A stretch of DNA of 5,928 bases from an uncultured Selenomonadales bacterium (GCA_947167555.1 CAMVIO010000133.1:1-5928), one strand, 5' to 3'. Counted from the stretch's first letter, positions 1 to 5,164 are shown. Notes: a model not told the origin generated them from the letters alone. Numbers and translations are program-made.

Positions 1-1
1 C

Positions 2-448
2 TACGGCGGAAAGCTCGCCGCCGAGGGCTGGTACAATCTCGACACGCGCTATTACTATATCACCGGTCACGGGGAAAATCTCAGAGCGAAAAAAGCCCTT
101 CCCGACGCCGGGCTTCGCTGCTTCGTCGTACTCGACATCAGCGTCGAGTCCAAGGGCAGCGTGTCCCGCACCTCTTACGGCGGCAGTTTTGTCTCCAGCA
201 AAGGGCGATACCGCTGGCTGCCCTTCAAGTCCCTTTCCGGGCAGTTCCACAATCTCGGCAAGAAGCTTGATTTCTACGATGTGAAGATCGACTTCGGCGG
301 CACCGTGGCAACGACGGACGCCTTCACCATCGACAACGGGAAGCTCAAGCTGAATCCCATCCGCGTCACGGACAAAGACGGCAACCCGCTCGTAACCTAC
401 GACCCGGACACCAAGTCGCTGATCGACGACCGCCGGGGAGCAAGGTGA
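2..448 (+). CDS. Unrecognised protein, C-terminal 148 residues (5' end outside window)
   Basis: The reading frame is open from the second base of the window to a TGA at 446-448, so this is the 3' part of a longer gene. Internal start codons, such as the GTG at 161, are not needed. The visible 148 residues contain no cysteine pair, nucleotide-binding motif or membrane segment. They alternate short hydrophobic and polar stretches rich in Gly, Ser, Thr, Tyr and Asp (for example FYDVKIDFGG near residues 91-100 and VTDKDGNPLVTYDPDTKSL near 122-140), which suggests a beta-rich fold. The single Cys is near residue 40 of the visible part. I do not recognise the family. An exported or cell-surface protein is possible from composition alone, but the N-terminus that would show a signal peptide is missing. 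A terminator follows 27 bases after the stop, so the gene ends its transcription unit and is not part of the prmA operon. That the frame is coding is likely; any function is unknown. Confidence 0.75.
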   Translation, partial: YGGKLAAEGWYNLDTRYYYITGHGENLRAKKALPDAGLRCFVVLDISVESKGSVSRTSYGGSFVSSKGRYRWLPFKSLSGQFHNLGKKLDFYDVKIDFGGTVATTDAFTIDNGKLKLNPIRVTDKDGNPLVTYDPDTKSLIDDRRGAR

Positions 449-475
449 AAAGGATAGGCAAAGGAACATAATACT

Positions 476-513
476 GCGCCGCTCATCAAGACAGGATGTG
501 CGGCGCGTTTTTT
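476..513 (+). terminator. Intrinsic terminator of the upstream gene
   Basis: GCGCCGC (476-482) pairs perfectly with GCGGCGC (500-506) around a 17-base loop. One G and a run of six T (508-513) follow. It sits 27 bases after the stop of the partial gene and separates that gene from prmA. Confidence 0.85.
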
Positions 514-534
514 CTCGCGGAAACGTATGATACT

Positions 535-662
535 ACTCTCTGTTAAGATTTTTAAATCTTTACAGAGAGTGCATGAGACGTCAGACGAGCTGAAGGCTCG
601 GCTGTAGCCTGCAAAGCAGGCGTATCTTCGGTCAAAATTTGCTTAAAATTTTGGTCGAAGAT
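535..662. repeat. Cluster of four consecutive hairpins, possible mobile palindromic element or structured RNA
   Basis: Four inverted repeats fill these 128 non-coding bases almost end to end. Hairpin 1 (535-570) has 9 bp ACTCTCTGT/ACAGAGAGT, one T-T mismatch, then 7 bp AAGATTT/AAATCTT with almost no loop. Hairpin 2 (586-600) is CGAGC, 5-base loop, GCTCG. Hairpin 3 (607-621) is GCCTGC, AAA loop, GCAGGC. Hairpin 4 (624-662) has a 17-bp arm starting ATCTTCG and ending CGAAGAT; two of its pairs are G-T, so it is complete as RNA from this strand. None is followed by a T-run, so they are not ordinary terminators. The cluster lies between the terminator of the upstream gene and the prmA promoter. 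Close packing of unrelated hairpins is typical of small palindromic repeat families, but whether this one recurs in the genome cannot be seen here. A structured RNA is the alternative. Confidence 0.6.
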
Positions 663-683
663 CAGTATGAAAAGATGTATAAT
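655..683 (+). promoter_or_regulatory. Likely sigma-A promoter of the prmA operon
   Basis: A perfect -10 hexamer TATAAT lies at 678-683. At 17 bases spacing the -35 is TCGAAG (655-660), which matches TTGACA at only 3 of 6 positions. TTGGTC at 651-656 is a better -35 but would need a 21-base spacer. Transcription would start near 690, giving a leader of about 24 bases before the prmA ATG. The weak -35 lies inside the right arm of hairpin 4. Confidence 0.6.
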
Positions 684-713
684 AAACGACAAACTACGCA
701 GGGAGGTTTTTCT

Positions 714-1655
714 ATGGAATGGGCCGAGGTAAGCTTCCGGACTTCGCACGCGGCGCAGGAAGCCGTGTCCGCGCTTTTCGGGGAAGCGGGCGCGTCGGGG
801 ACTGTGATCGAGGATCCGGCGCTGATCAACGAATACATCCATTCGGGGCTTTGGGATTACACAGACATCCCGGAGCAAAAGGACACGTCCGTAGTGACGG
901 TGAAAGCGTATTTCGCGGCGGATGCGTCGCTGGACGAAAAGCTCGCCTTACTGCGCGCCGGACTCGACGAAATCGCGGTGCGCGGCGTCGATACGAGTCC
1001 TGCGGAGTTTCTCACAGCGCGGGTGCAGGACGAGGACTGGGCCAACAGCTGGAAAAAATATTTCCACACGGACAAGGTCGGCGAGCGCGTCGTGATCCAG
1101 CCCTCCTGGGAGGAATACGAGCCACAGCCGGGCGAGGTCGTGCTCCGGCTCGATCCCGGCGCGGCCTTCGGCACCGGCACCCACCCGACGACGTCGATGT
1201 GCCTGCGGGCGATGGAGAAGCTCGTAAAACCGGGCATGGCCGTCTTTGACGTGGGCACGGGCTCCGGCGTGCTGGCCATCGCGGCGGCAAAGCTCGGCGC
1301 GAAAACGGTGCGGGCGGTTGACTACGACGCGACGGCGGTGCGCGTGGCGCGGGAAAATATCGAGGCGAACGGCGTCGCGGACGTCGTATCGACGGCGGAA
1401 AGCGATCTTTTTTCCGCGATTCCAGGCAAGGCGGGACTGGTAACTGCGAACCTGATCGCCGACCTCGTGATCCGGCTGCTGCCCGACCTCGACGCGCATC
1501 TGGAAAAAGGCGGCGCGCTCCTCGCCAGCGGCATCATCGAGAGCCGCGCGCAGGAGGTTCGCGAGGCGGCGGACGCAGCGGGCTTTTTCGTCGCCGAGGA
1601 TTTCGAGGAAAAGGAATGGCACGCGATGGTGATTCGCCGGAGGAGCGAAGCGTGA
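714..1655 (+). CDS. prmA: Ribosomal protein L11 methyltransferase
   Basis: PrmA uses S-adenosylmethionine to methylate ribosomal protein L11 in the cytoplasm. The protein has 313 residues, the normal length for Bacillota PrmA. The N-terminal L11-recognition domain (about 1-100) begins EWAEVSFRTS. The linker carries QDEDWANSWKKYF at 105-117. The conserved LDPGAAFGTGTHPTT is at 146-160, followed by the SAM-binding loop VFDVGTGSG at 177-185 and the acidic strand AVDYD at 201-205. The catalytic-region Asn-Leu of TANLIAD is near 244-250, and EWHAMV at 301-306 closes the fold. The ATG at 714 is chosen because GGGAGG (701-706) sits 7 bases upstream and the family begins here. The frame stays open to a TTG at 639, but that extension lies in the hairpin element and has no ribosome binding site. 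The gene is first of a run with rsmE and mtaB, and its last bases overlap the rsmE start. In Bacillus it follows dnaK-dnaJ; here an unrelated gene and a terminator precede it. Confidence 0.95.
   Translation: MEWAEVSFRTSHAAQEAVSALFGEAGASGTVIEDPALINEYIHSGLWDYTDIPEQKDTSVVTVKAYFAADASLDEKLALLRAGLDEIAVRGVDTSPAEFLTARVQDEDWANSWKKYFHTDKVGERVVIQPSWEEYEPQPGEVVLRLDPGAAFGTGTHPTTSMCLRAMEKLVKPGMAVFDVGTGSGVLAIAAAKLGAKTVRAVDYDATAVRVARENIEANGVADVVSTAESDLFSAIPGKAGLVTANLIADLVIRLLPDLDAHLEKGGALLASGIIESRAQEVREAADAAGFFVAEDFEEKEWHAMVIRRRSEA
1639..1655 (+). promoter_or_regulatory. rsmE ribosome binding site and GTGA stop/start overlap
   Basis: GGAGG at 1639-1643, inside the last codons of prmA, lies 8 bases before a GTG at 1652-1654. 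That GTG overlaps the prmA stop TGA (1653-1655). This decides the rsmE start against the in-frame ATG at 1616, which has no comparable site and adds 12 non-family residues. The overlap suggests translational coupling. Confidence 0.85.
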
Positions 1656-2398
1656 GGCGCCTCTTCATTCCCGGAAAGCTGGCCGATACGGTGACGCTCT
1701 CGGGAAACGACGCCCATCATCTCGGCTACACGCTGCGGGCGCGCGTCGGCGAGCGATGCGTAGTAGTGGACTCGGAGCGTCAAATCGCTTCGATGGAAAT
1801 CACGGGCTTTACCGCCGACACGGTGACGCTGCGGCTCGTCGAACGTCTCGAAGCGGACACCGAGTCGCCGATCCGGCTGACGCTGGCCGTCTGCCTTTTG
1901 AAATCGGACAAGATGGAGTTCGTCGTGCAGAAGGCGGTAGAGCTGGGCGCGGCTAAAGTGCAGCCCATCGAAAGCGAGAACTGCGTCGCGCGCTACGACG
2001 GAAAAAAGGCCGAAGCGCGCCGCGAGCGCTGGCAGCGGATCGCGGACGAGGCGGCGAAGCAATGCGGCCGCACCGCGCTTTTGACGGTGGCGCCGATTTT
2101 ATCTCTCGGCGATTGGCTGACAAAAAGGCCGCCCGAGGACGGCGCGGCGTTTTTCTGCTACGAGGCGGAGGAAAAGAACACGTTGGGCGCGTGGCTGGCG
2201 GAACAAAACGGGGACGCTTATACCGCGCTCATCGGCCCGGAAGGCGGCTTCACGCCCGCCGAAGCGGAACAGGCGAAAGCGGCGGGCGTTTTTGCGGTGA
2301 CGCTGGGGCCGCGCATCCTGCGGGCGGAAACGGCGGCAGTCGCGACTTTGGCGATTGTGCAGCATATAAAAGGCGATTTGGGAAACGAAACGAGGTAG
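1652..2398 (+). CDS. rsmE: 16S rRNA m3U1498 methyltransferase
   Basis: RsmE methylates N3 of U1498 in 16S rRNA within the 30S subunit, using S-adenosylmethionine. It is a dimeric SPOUT-family (trefoil-knot) enzyme. With the GTG start the protein has 248 residues, as usual for the family, and begins RRLFIPGKL like its relatives. The PUA-like N-terminal RNA-binding domain covers about 1-70. The methyltransferase domain follows with KSDKMEFVVQKAVELGA (84-100) and EAAKQCGR (133-140). The two signature knot loops are IGPEGGFTPAE (194-204) and LGPRILRAETA (218-228). All expected motifs are intact. The start is shared with the prmA stop, and mtaB starts 5 bases after the rsmE stop, so the three genes are almost certainly cotranscribed. 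The initiating codon is GTG, read as Met. Confidence 0.95.
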   Translation: MRRLFIPGKLADTVTLSGNDAHHLGYTLRARVGERCVVVDSERQIASMEITGFTADTVTLRLVERLEADTESPIRLTLAVCLLKSDKMEFVVQKAVELGAAKVQPIESENCVARYDGKKAEARRERWQRIADEAAKQCGRTALLTVAPILSLGDWLTKRPPEDGAAFFCYEAEEKNTLGAWLAEQNGDAYTALIGPEGGFTPAEAEQAKAAGVFAVTLGPRILRAETAAVATLAIVQHIKGDLGNETR

Positions 2399-2406
2399 AT
2401 GCTTTG
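2392..2406 (+). promoter_or_regulatory. mtaB ribosome binding site and TTG start
   Basis: GAGG at 2392-2395, in the last codons of rsmE, lies 8 bases before TTG at 2404-2406. Starting there gives (M)PTVSFMTLGCKVNQ, the usual N-terminus of MtaB. The first in-frame ATG (2422) would remove the first six residues and has no ribosome binding site. The frame is open upstream to 2062, but that stretch is rsmE in another frame. Confidence 0.8.
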
Positions 2407-3696
2407 CCGACGGTATCATTTATGACCTTGGGCTGCAAGGTCAATCAATTCGAAACGGAGACCATCGAGGGGCTTTTCCATCGGGCGGGGTACGAGACCG
2501 TCCCCTTCGGCAAGGCCGCTGACGTCTGCGTGATCAACACCTGCTCGGTGACGGCGCTGGGCGAGAAGAAATCGCGCCAGATCATCCGGCGGGCGCGCCG
2601 CGAAAACGAGAACGCGATCATCGTCGCGACGGGCTGCTACGCCCAGCTTTCGCCGCAGGAGCTGGCGAAACTGGACGGCGTGCGCCTCGTCGTCGGCACA
2701 AGAGATCGGGCGCGCATCGTCGAGCTTGTCGAGCAGGCGGCACGGGAAGACGGCGTAATTTTCGACGTCGGCGACATCATGGCGGCGGACTCCTTCGAAG
2801 ACATCCCCCTCTATGACGCGCCGACGCGCACCCGCGCCTTCTTGAAAATCCAGGAGGGCTGCGAAAATTTCTGCACGTTCTGCATCATCCCTTACGCGCG
2901 AGGCCCTCTCCGTTCGCGCCCGCCGGAAAGCGTCCGGCGCGAGGCGAAAAAACTCATCGACGCGGGATTCAAAGAAATCGTATTGACCGGAATTCATATC
3001 GGAGCTTACGGGCGTGATCTTGCGGAAAATGTAACGCTGGCGGACGCGGCGCGGGAAATTTTGGCGCTGGGCGGCCTTTCGCGGCTCCGGCTCGGCTCGC
3101 TGGAATCGGTGGAATTGTCGGATGAGCTTTTCGCTCTGCTCCGGGACGAGCCGCGGCTCGCGAAGCATCTGCACCTGCCGCTTCAAGCCGGTTCCGACGC
3201 GATTCTTCACGCGATGAACCGCCATTATGATACAGCGACATTTGCCCGGCTGCTGGAGAACGTCCGCCGGAATATCCCGGACGTTTCCATCACCACCGAC
3301 GTCATCGTTGGCTTTCCGGGGGAAACGGACGCGCTGTTCGAGGAAAGCCTCGATTTCGTTTCGCGGATGGGCTTCGCGAAAGTCCACGTCTTTCCCTATT
3401 CCCGCCGCGAAGGAACGCCCGCCGCGCGCATGGAGGGGCAGCTTCCGACGGCGGTAAAAAAAGAGCGTGTACGCCGCATGGAGGAAGCGGCGGAAACAGC
3501 GGCAAAAGCCTTCCGCGAGCAATTTCTCGGCAAGACGGAGGACGTGCTTTTCGAGACGGAAACGGAAGGCATATCGGACGGCCTGACAGGCGGCTATTTC
3601 CGCGTCTACACCGACGCGCCCATGAAGCTGGGAGAGATTGCGCCGATGCGCCTTGTACGTTTGCATCAAGACGGATTTTGGGGCGAAATGTGTTAG
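2404..3696 (+). CDS. mtaB: tRNA t6A37 methylthiotransferase
   Basis: MtaB (YqeV in Bacillus) is a radical-SAM methylthiotransferase that converts t6A to ms2t6A at position 37 of tRNA, next to the anticodon of ANN-decoding tRNAs such as tRNA-Lys. With the TTG start it has 430 residues, typical for the family. The N-terminal domain carries three cysteines for the auxiliary [4Fe-4S] cluster: C11 (LGCKVNQ), C47 (INTCSVT) and C78 (ATGCYAQ). The radical-SAM cluster is C153-x3-C157-x2-C160 in EGCENFCTFCIIPYARG. HLHLPLQAGSD (near 235-245) and TDVIVGFPGET (298-308) are conserved barrel motifs. A C-terminal TRAM-like RNA-binding segment runs from about 374 (FLGKTEDVLF) to 430. The TLGCKVNQ motif and the overall likeness to YqeV favour MtaB over the related MiaB and RimO. 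It ends the three-gene run. I see no convincing terminator after it, only an AT-rich gap before hit. Confidence 0.93.
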   Translation: MPTVSFMTLGCKVNQFETETIEGLFHRAGYETVPFGKAADVCVINTCSVTALGEKKSRQIIRRARRENENAIIVATGCYAQLSPQELAKLDGVRLVVGTRDRARIVELVEQAAREDGVIFDVGDIMAADSFEDIPLYDAPTRTRAFLKIQEGCENFCTFCIIPYARGPLRSRPPESVRREAKKLIDAGFKEIVLTGIHIGAYGRDLAENVTLADAAREILALGGLSRLRLGSLESVELSDELFALLRDEPRLAKHLHLPLQAGSDAILHAMNRHYDTATFARLLENVRRNIPDVSITTDVIVGFPGETDALFEESLDFVSRMGFAKVHVFPYSRREGTPAARMEGQLPTAVKKERVRRMEEAAETAAKAFREQFLGKTEDVLFETETEGISDGLTGGYFRVYTDAPMKLGEIAPMRLVRLHQDGFWGEMC

Positions 3697-3777
3697 CATT
3701 TTGTTCTTCATGTCAGCGTTTCCTCAAATAATCAGGACTTAGGATTTATAGCAAACTTTTGAATTTGGGCAGGAACT

Positions 3778-3807
3778 TTTCGTTTTATCACGAAATAATT
3801 ATATATT
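3778..3807 (+). promoter_or_regulatory. Weak candidate promoter for hit
   Basis: The 145-base gap 3697-3841 is AT-rich, unlike the genes around it. TATATT at 3802-3807 (5 of 6 to the -10 consensus) would place the start near 3814. The matching -35 is poor (TTTCGT at 18 bases). An alternative pair is TTGAAT (3759-3764) with TTTTAT (3783-3788). A 6-bp inverted repeat, TTTCGT/ACGAAA (3778-3795), lies just upstream of the TATATT and could be an operator or chance. Read-through from mtaB is equally possible. Confidence 0.3.
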
Positions 3808-3841
3808 ACGATTTTGGAATCTTCGGAAGGAGGGAAAACGA

Positions 3842-4186
3842 ATGGCTGACTGCATTTTTTGCAAGATCGCGTCCGGGGAGATTCCCTCGACGATGGTTTA
3901 CGAAGACGATACGGTGGCGGCGTTCAAAGATTTGGAGCCGCAAGCGCCGACGCATGTCCTGATCATCCCGAAGAAGCACGTCGTCAGCGCCGCAGATCTG
4001 GGCAAAGACGACAGAGAACTTGCCGCGCACATCTTCTGCGACGTTGTGCCGAAGCTGGCGAAGGAGCTTGGCCTGTCGAAGGGCTTTCGCGTCGTGACCA
4101 ACGCCGGCGAGGAAGGCGGGCAGACCGTCATGCACCTGCATTTCCATTTGCTCGGCGGGCGCTCCATGCAATGGCCGCCGGGTTAA
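3842..4186 (+). CDS. hit: HIT (histidine triad) family nucleotide hydrolase, HinT-like
   Basis: HIT proteins of the HinT branch are small cytoplasmic homodimers that hydrolyse nucleoside phosphoramidates and related adenylylated compounds. The physiological substrate in bacteria is not settled. The protein has 114 residues, standard length. The histidine triad is H98-L-H100-F-H102 followed by LLGG; H100 is the expected nucleophile position. The N-terminal DCIFCKIASGEIPS is typical, and its C4-x2-C7 pair together with H46 and H98 is the arrangement of the zinc-binding members of the family. VLIIPKKH (39-46) and FRVVTNAGEEGGQTV (82-96) are also conserved. The ATG is supported by a strong AAGGAGGG (3827-3834) 7 bases upstream. 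The gene lies between mtaB and rpsU; no terminator separates it from the rpsU promoter, so some transcripts may continue into rpsU. Confidence 0.94.
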   Translation: MADCIFCKIASGEIPSTMVYEDDTVAAFKDLEPQAPTHVLIIPKKHVVSAADLGKDDRELAAHIFCDVVPKLAKELGLSKGFRVVTNAGEEGGQTVMHLHFHLLGGRSMQWPPG

Positions 4187-4192
4187 TTTTGA

Positions 4193-4222
4193 TTGACAGC
4201 ATCAAGCTATATCGTGTATAAT
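4193..4222 (+). promoter_or_regulatory. Consensus sigma-A promoter of rpsU-yqeY
   Basis: TTGACA (4193-4198) and TATAAT (4217-4222) match the consensus at all 12 positions, with an 18-base spacer. The -35 begins 6 bases after the hit stop codon. The predicted start near 4229 gives a leader of about 73 bases. Such a match fits the high expression expected of a ribosomal protein gene. Confidence 0.9.
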
Positions 4223-4228
4223 ATTTAA

Positions 4229-4301
4229 GCATAATTCTCTTTTGGAGAATTTGCGAAAATTTTTACTTTTACTCCCAACATACTTGGAGGGGGGGATAAC
4301 C
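4229..4301 (+). promoter_or_regulatory. rpsU 5' leader with two hairpins, one covering the ribosome binding site
   Basis: The predicted leader contains hairpin A, AATTCTC/GAGAATT (4233-4251, 7 bp, 5-base loop). Hairpin B (4272-4291) pairs CUC-CCAA with UUGG-A-GGG: 4275-4278 with 4284-4287, a bulged A4288, then 4272-4274 with 4289-4291 including one U-G pair. Hairpin B includes the GGAGG (4286-4290) that would bind the ribosome. The run of seven G (4289-4295) can shift register and may leave some of the site free. Whether this regulates rpsU is inference. Confidence 0.45.
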
Positions 4302-4484
4302 ATGGCAAACGAGATCAAGGTCGGCAAGAACGAGAGCATTGACAGCGCGCTCCGCCGTTTCAAGCGGATGTCGCAAAAAGCCGGTACGTTAGCCGAAGTC
4401 CGCAAACGCGAGCACTACGAGAAACCGAGCGTACGCCGCAAGAAAAAGTCGGAAGCTGCGCGCAAGCGCAAGTTCAGGGCATAA
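4302..4484 (+). CDS. rpsU: 30S ribosomal protein S21 (bS21)
   Basis: bS21 is a small basic protein of the 30S platform, near the 3' end of 16S rRNA and the mRNA Shine-Dalgarno duplex, and acts in initiation. The product has 60 residues, close to the 57 of Bacillus. The N-terminal part reads NEIKVGKNESIDSALRRFKR, followed by AGTLAEVRKREHYEKPS and an Arg/Lys-rich tail, SVRRKKKSEAARKRKFRA; all are family hallmarks. The ATG at 4302 is chosen over an in-frame ATG at 4242 because the latter lies in the leader hairpin, while GGAGGGGGGG (4286-4295) precedes 4302 and the family starts with MA(N/E). yqeY follows 12 bases after the stop, an arrangement conserved in Bacillota. Confidence 0.96.
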   Translation: MANEIKVGKNESIDSALRRFKRMSQKAGTLAEVRKREHYEKPSVRRKKKSEAARKRKFRA

Positions 4485-4500
4485 GGGGTCTTCCATGTGA
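4484..4500 (+). promoter_or_regulatory. yqeY ribosome binding site with overlapping ATGTGA start-stop
   Basis: AGGGG (4484-4488) begins at the last base of the rpsU stop and lies 8 bases before the GTG at 4497-4499. An ATG at 4495-4497 overlaps that GTG in another frame and is followed at once by TGA (4498-4500), so it can encode only Met. The GTG is taken as the start because it gives the family N-terminus; the next in-frame ATG (4527) would lose 10 conserved residues. Confidence 0.75.
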
Positions 4501-4949
4501 CGCTGAAGGAAAAACTCACTGCGGACATGAAGGACGCTATGAAGGCGAAGGACGCGGGCAAGCAGCGGCTTTCCGTCATCCGCCTCGTGCGAGGCGCCAT
4601 CCGGCAGCTTGAGATCGACGGCAAAAAAGAACTTCAGGACGAGGACGTGCTTGGCGTCATCAGCAAAGAGGTCAAGCAGCGCCGCGATTCCATCGAGGAT
4701 TTCAAGAAAGGCGGGCGCGACGACCTGGTCGCCGCCGCAGAAGCTGAGATCGCAATCCTGATGGAGTATCTGCCGCAGCAGCTTTCGGAAGACGAAGTAC
4801 GAAACCTCGTCAAGGGAGCCATCGCCGCCAGCGGCGCAACCTCACCGAAGGACATGGGCAAGGTCATGAAAGAGCTCATGCCGAAGGTCAAGGGCCGCGC
4901 GGACGGCAAACTGGTCAACGGGATTGTCAAGGAACTTCTGTCGCAGTGA
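4497..4949 (+). CDS. yqeY: GatB/YqeY domain-containing protein
   Basis: YqeY resembles the C-terminal helical domain of GatB, the tRNA-binding subunit of Asp-tRNA(Asn)/Glu-tRNA(Gln) amidotransferase, but stands alone; its own role is unproven. The 150 residues match the family length (148 in Bacillus). The N-terminal helical part starts TLKEKLTADMKDAMKAKD and contains the conserved RLSVIRLVRGAI (24-35). EIAILMEYLPQQLSEDE (84-100) links it to the C-terminal tail domain, which holds DMGKVMKELMPKVKGRADG near 119-137. The protein is highly charged, with no signal peptide or membrane segment. It begins with GTG 12 bases after rpsU and shares its promoter. A strong terminator 16 bases past its stop ends the unit. 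The link to rpsU across Bacillota suggests a task connected with translation, but this is inference from context. Confidence 0.94.
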   Translation: MTLKEKLTADMKDAMKAKDAGKQRLSVIRLVRGAIRQLEIDGKKELQDEDVLGVISKEVKQRRDSIEDFKKGGRDDLVAAAEAEIAILMEYLPQQLSEDEVRNLVKGAIAASGATSPKDMGKVMKELMPKVKGRADGKLVNGIVKELLSQ

Positions 4950-4965
4950 ACAAAACAGCATAAGC

Positions 4966-5000
4966 AAAAACCGACGTCTACATACCGACGTCGGTTTTTT
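4966..5000 (+). terminator. Strong intrinsic terminator after yqeY
   Basis: Thirteen uninterrupted pairs join AAAAACCGACGTC (4966-4978) to GACGTCGGTTTTT (4987-4999) around an 8-base loop, with six T at 4995-5000. The A-run on the left arm would let it act on the minus strand too. The right arm contains a perfect 10-base palindrome, CCGACGTCGG (4985-4994). Confidence 0.95.
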
Positions 5001-5022
5001 AATGCGTGTTTAATCATTTTCT

Positions 5023-5052
5023 CAGACAGTTCAAAGGCGAAGCGGATAAAAT
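5023..5052 (+). promoter_or_regulatory. Candidate promoter of a small RNA
   Basis: TAAAAT at 5047-5052 matches the -10 consensus at 5 of 6 positions. CAGACA at 5023-5028, 18 bases upstream, matches the -35 at 4 of 6. The predicted start near 5059 lies shortly before a long terminator hairpin. It follows the yqeY terminator, so a separate promoter would be needed to transcribe what comes next. Confidence 0.4.
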
Positions 5053-5058
5053 GAACAT

Positions 5059-5143
5059 GGAACAGGAAAGGAGATTGCGACGCAGGGAACGTTCGGCATA
5101 AGGAAGCTTATCCGAACGCTCCTTGGTCGCGCTTTTTTCTTTT
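5059..5143 (+). ncRNA. Candidate small non-coding RNA, about 85 nt, unknown family
   Basis: Between the yqeY terminator and ubiX lies a unit with its own promoter-like pair and its own terminator, but no protein-size frame. The predicted RNA has a short purine-rich 5' end that includes AAAGGAG (5067-5073), a Shine-Dalgarno-like sequence. One long interrupted hairpin (5077-5130, 23 bp) and a T-run follow. I compared it by eye with signal recognition particle RNA, tmRNA, T-box and tRNA features and saw no match: the SRP GGAA tetraloop context, tRNA mimicry and T-box AGGGUGG are absent. It may be a regulatory RNA, or only a backup terminator behind yqeY. The promoter is the weakest part of the case. 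Confidence 0.4.
5077..5143 (+). terminator. Long interrupted hairpin with T-run
   Basis: Four helices stack. GCGAC/GTCGC (5077-5081 with 5126-5130) is followed by a bulged G5082. Six pairs join 5083-5088 to 5120-5125, one of them G-T, with an A-C mismatch above them. CGTTCGG/CCGAACG joins 5090-5096 to 5112-5118, then C5097 is bulged. ATAAG/CTTAT joins 5098-5102 to 5107-5111, with a GAAG loop. GC and TTTTTTCTTTT (5133-5143) follow. The T-run is on the plus strand only, so it ends plus-strand transcripts and not ubiX. Confidence 0.8.
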
Positions 5144-5164
5144 GGCACGCGGCAGCCTTTGATG

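Noticed and set aside
639..713. In-frame upstream extension of prmA to a TTG at 639
   Set aside because: It lies in hairpin 4 and the promoter, lacks a ribosome binding site, and adds residues foreign to PrmA.
948..2062. Minus-strand open frames at 948-1622 and 1322-2062, antisense to prmA and rsmE
   Set aside because: They overlap each other and two certain genes, and their compositions are typical of shadow frames.
2062..2403. In-frame upstream extension of mtaB inside rsmE
   Set aside because: The added residues are rsmE read in another frame, and the family N-terminus begins at the TTG at 2404.
3686..3702. Possible mtaB terminator, AAATG/CATTT followed by TTTT
   Set aside because: The stem has only 5 AT-rich pairs and overlaps the stop codon; too weak to call.
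2416..3711. Minus-strand open frame of 431 residues, antisense to the whole of mtaB
   Set aside because: It mirrors a certain gene in GC-rich DNA, where stop codons are rare on the opposite strand. Its protein is Arg-rich with no recognisable motif.
5051..5101. Small frame of 16 residues, MNMEQERRLRRRERSA, which could be a leader peptide
   Set aside because: It has no ribosome binding site, its ATG overlaps the proposed -10, and no gene lies downstream on that strand to be attenuated.
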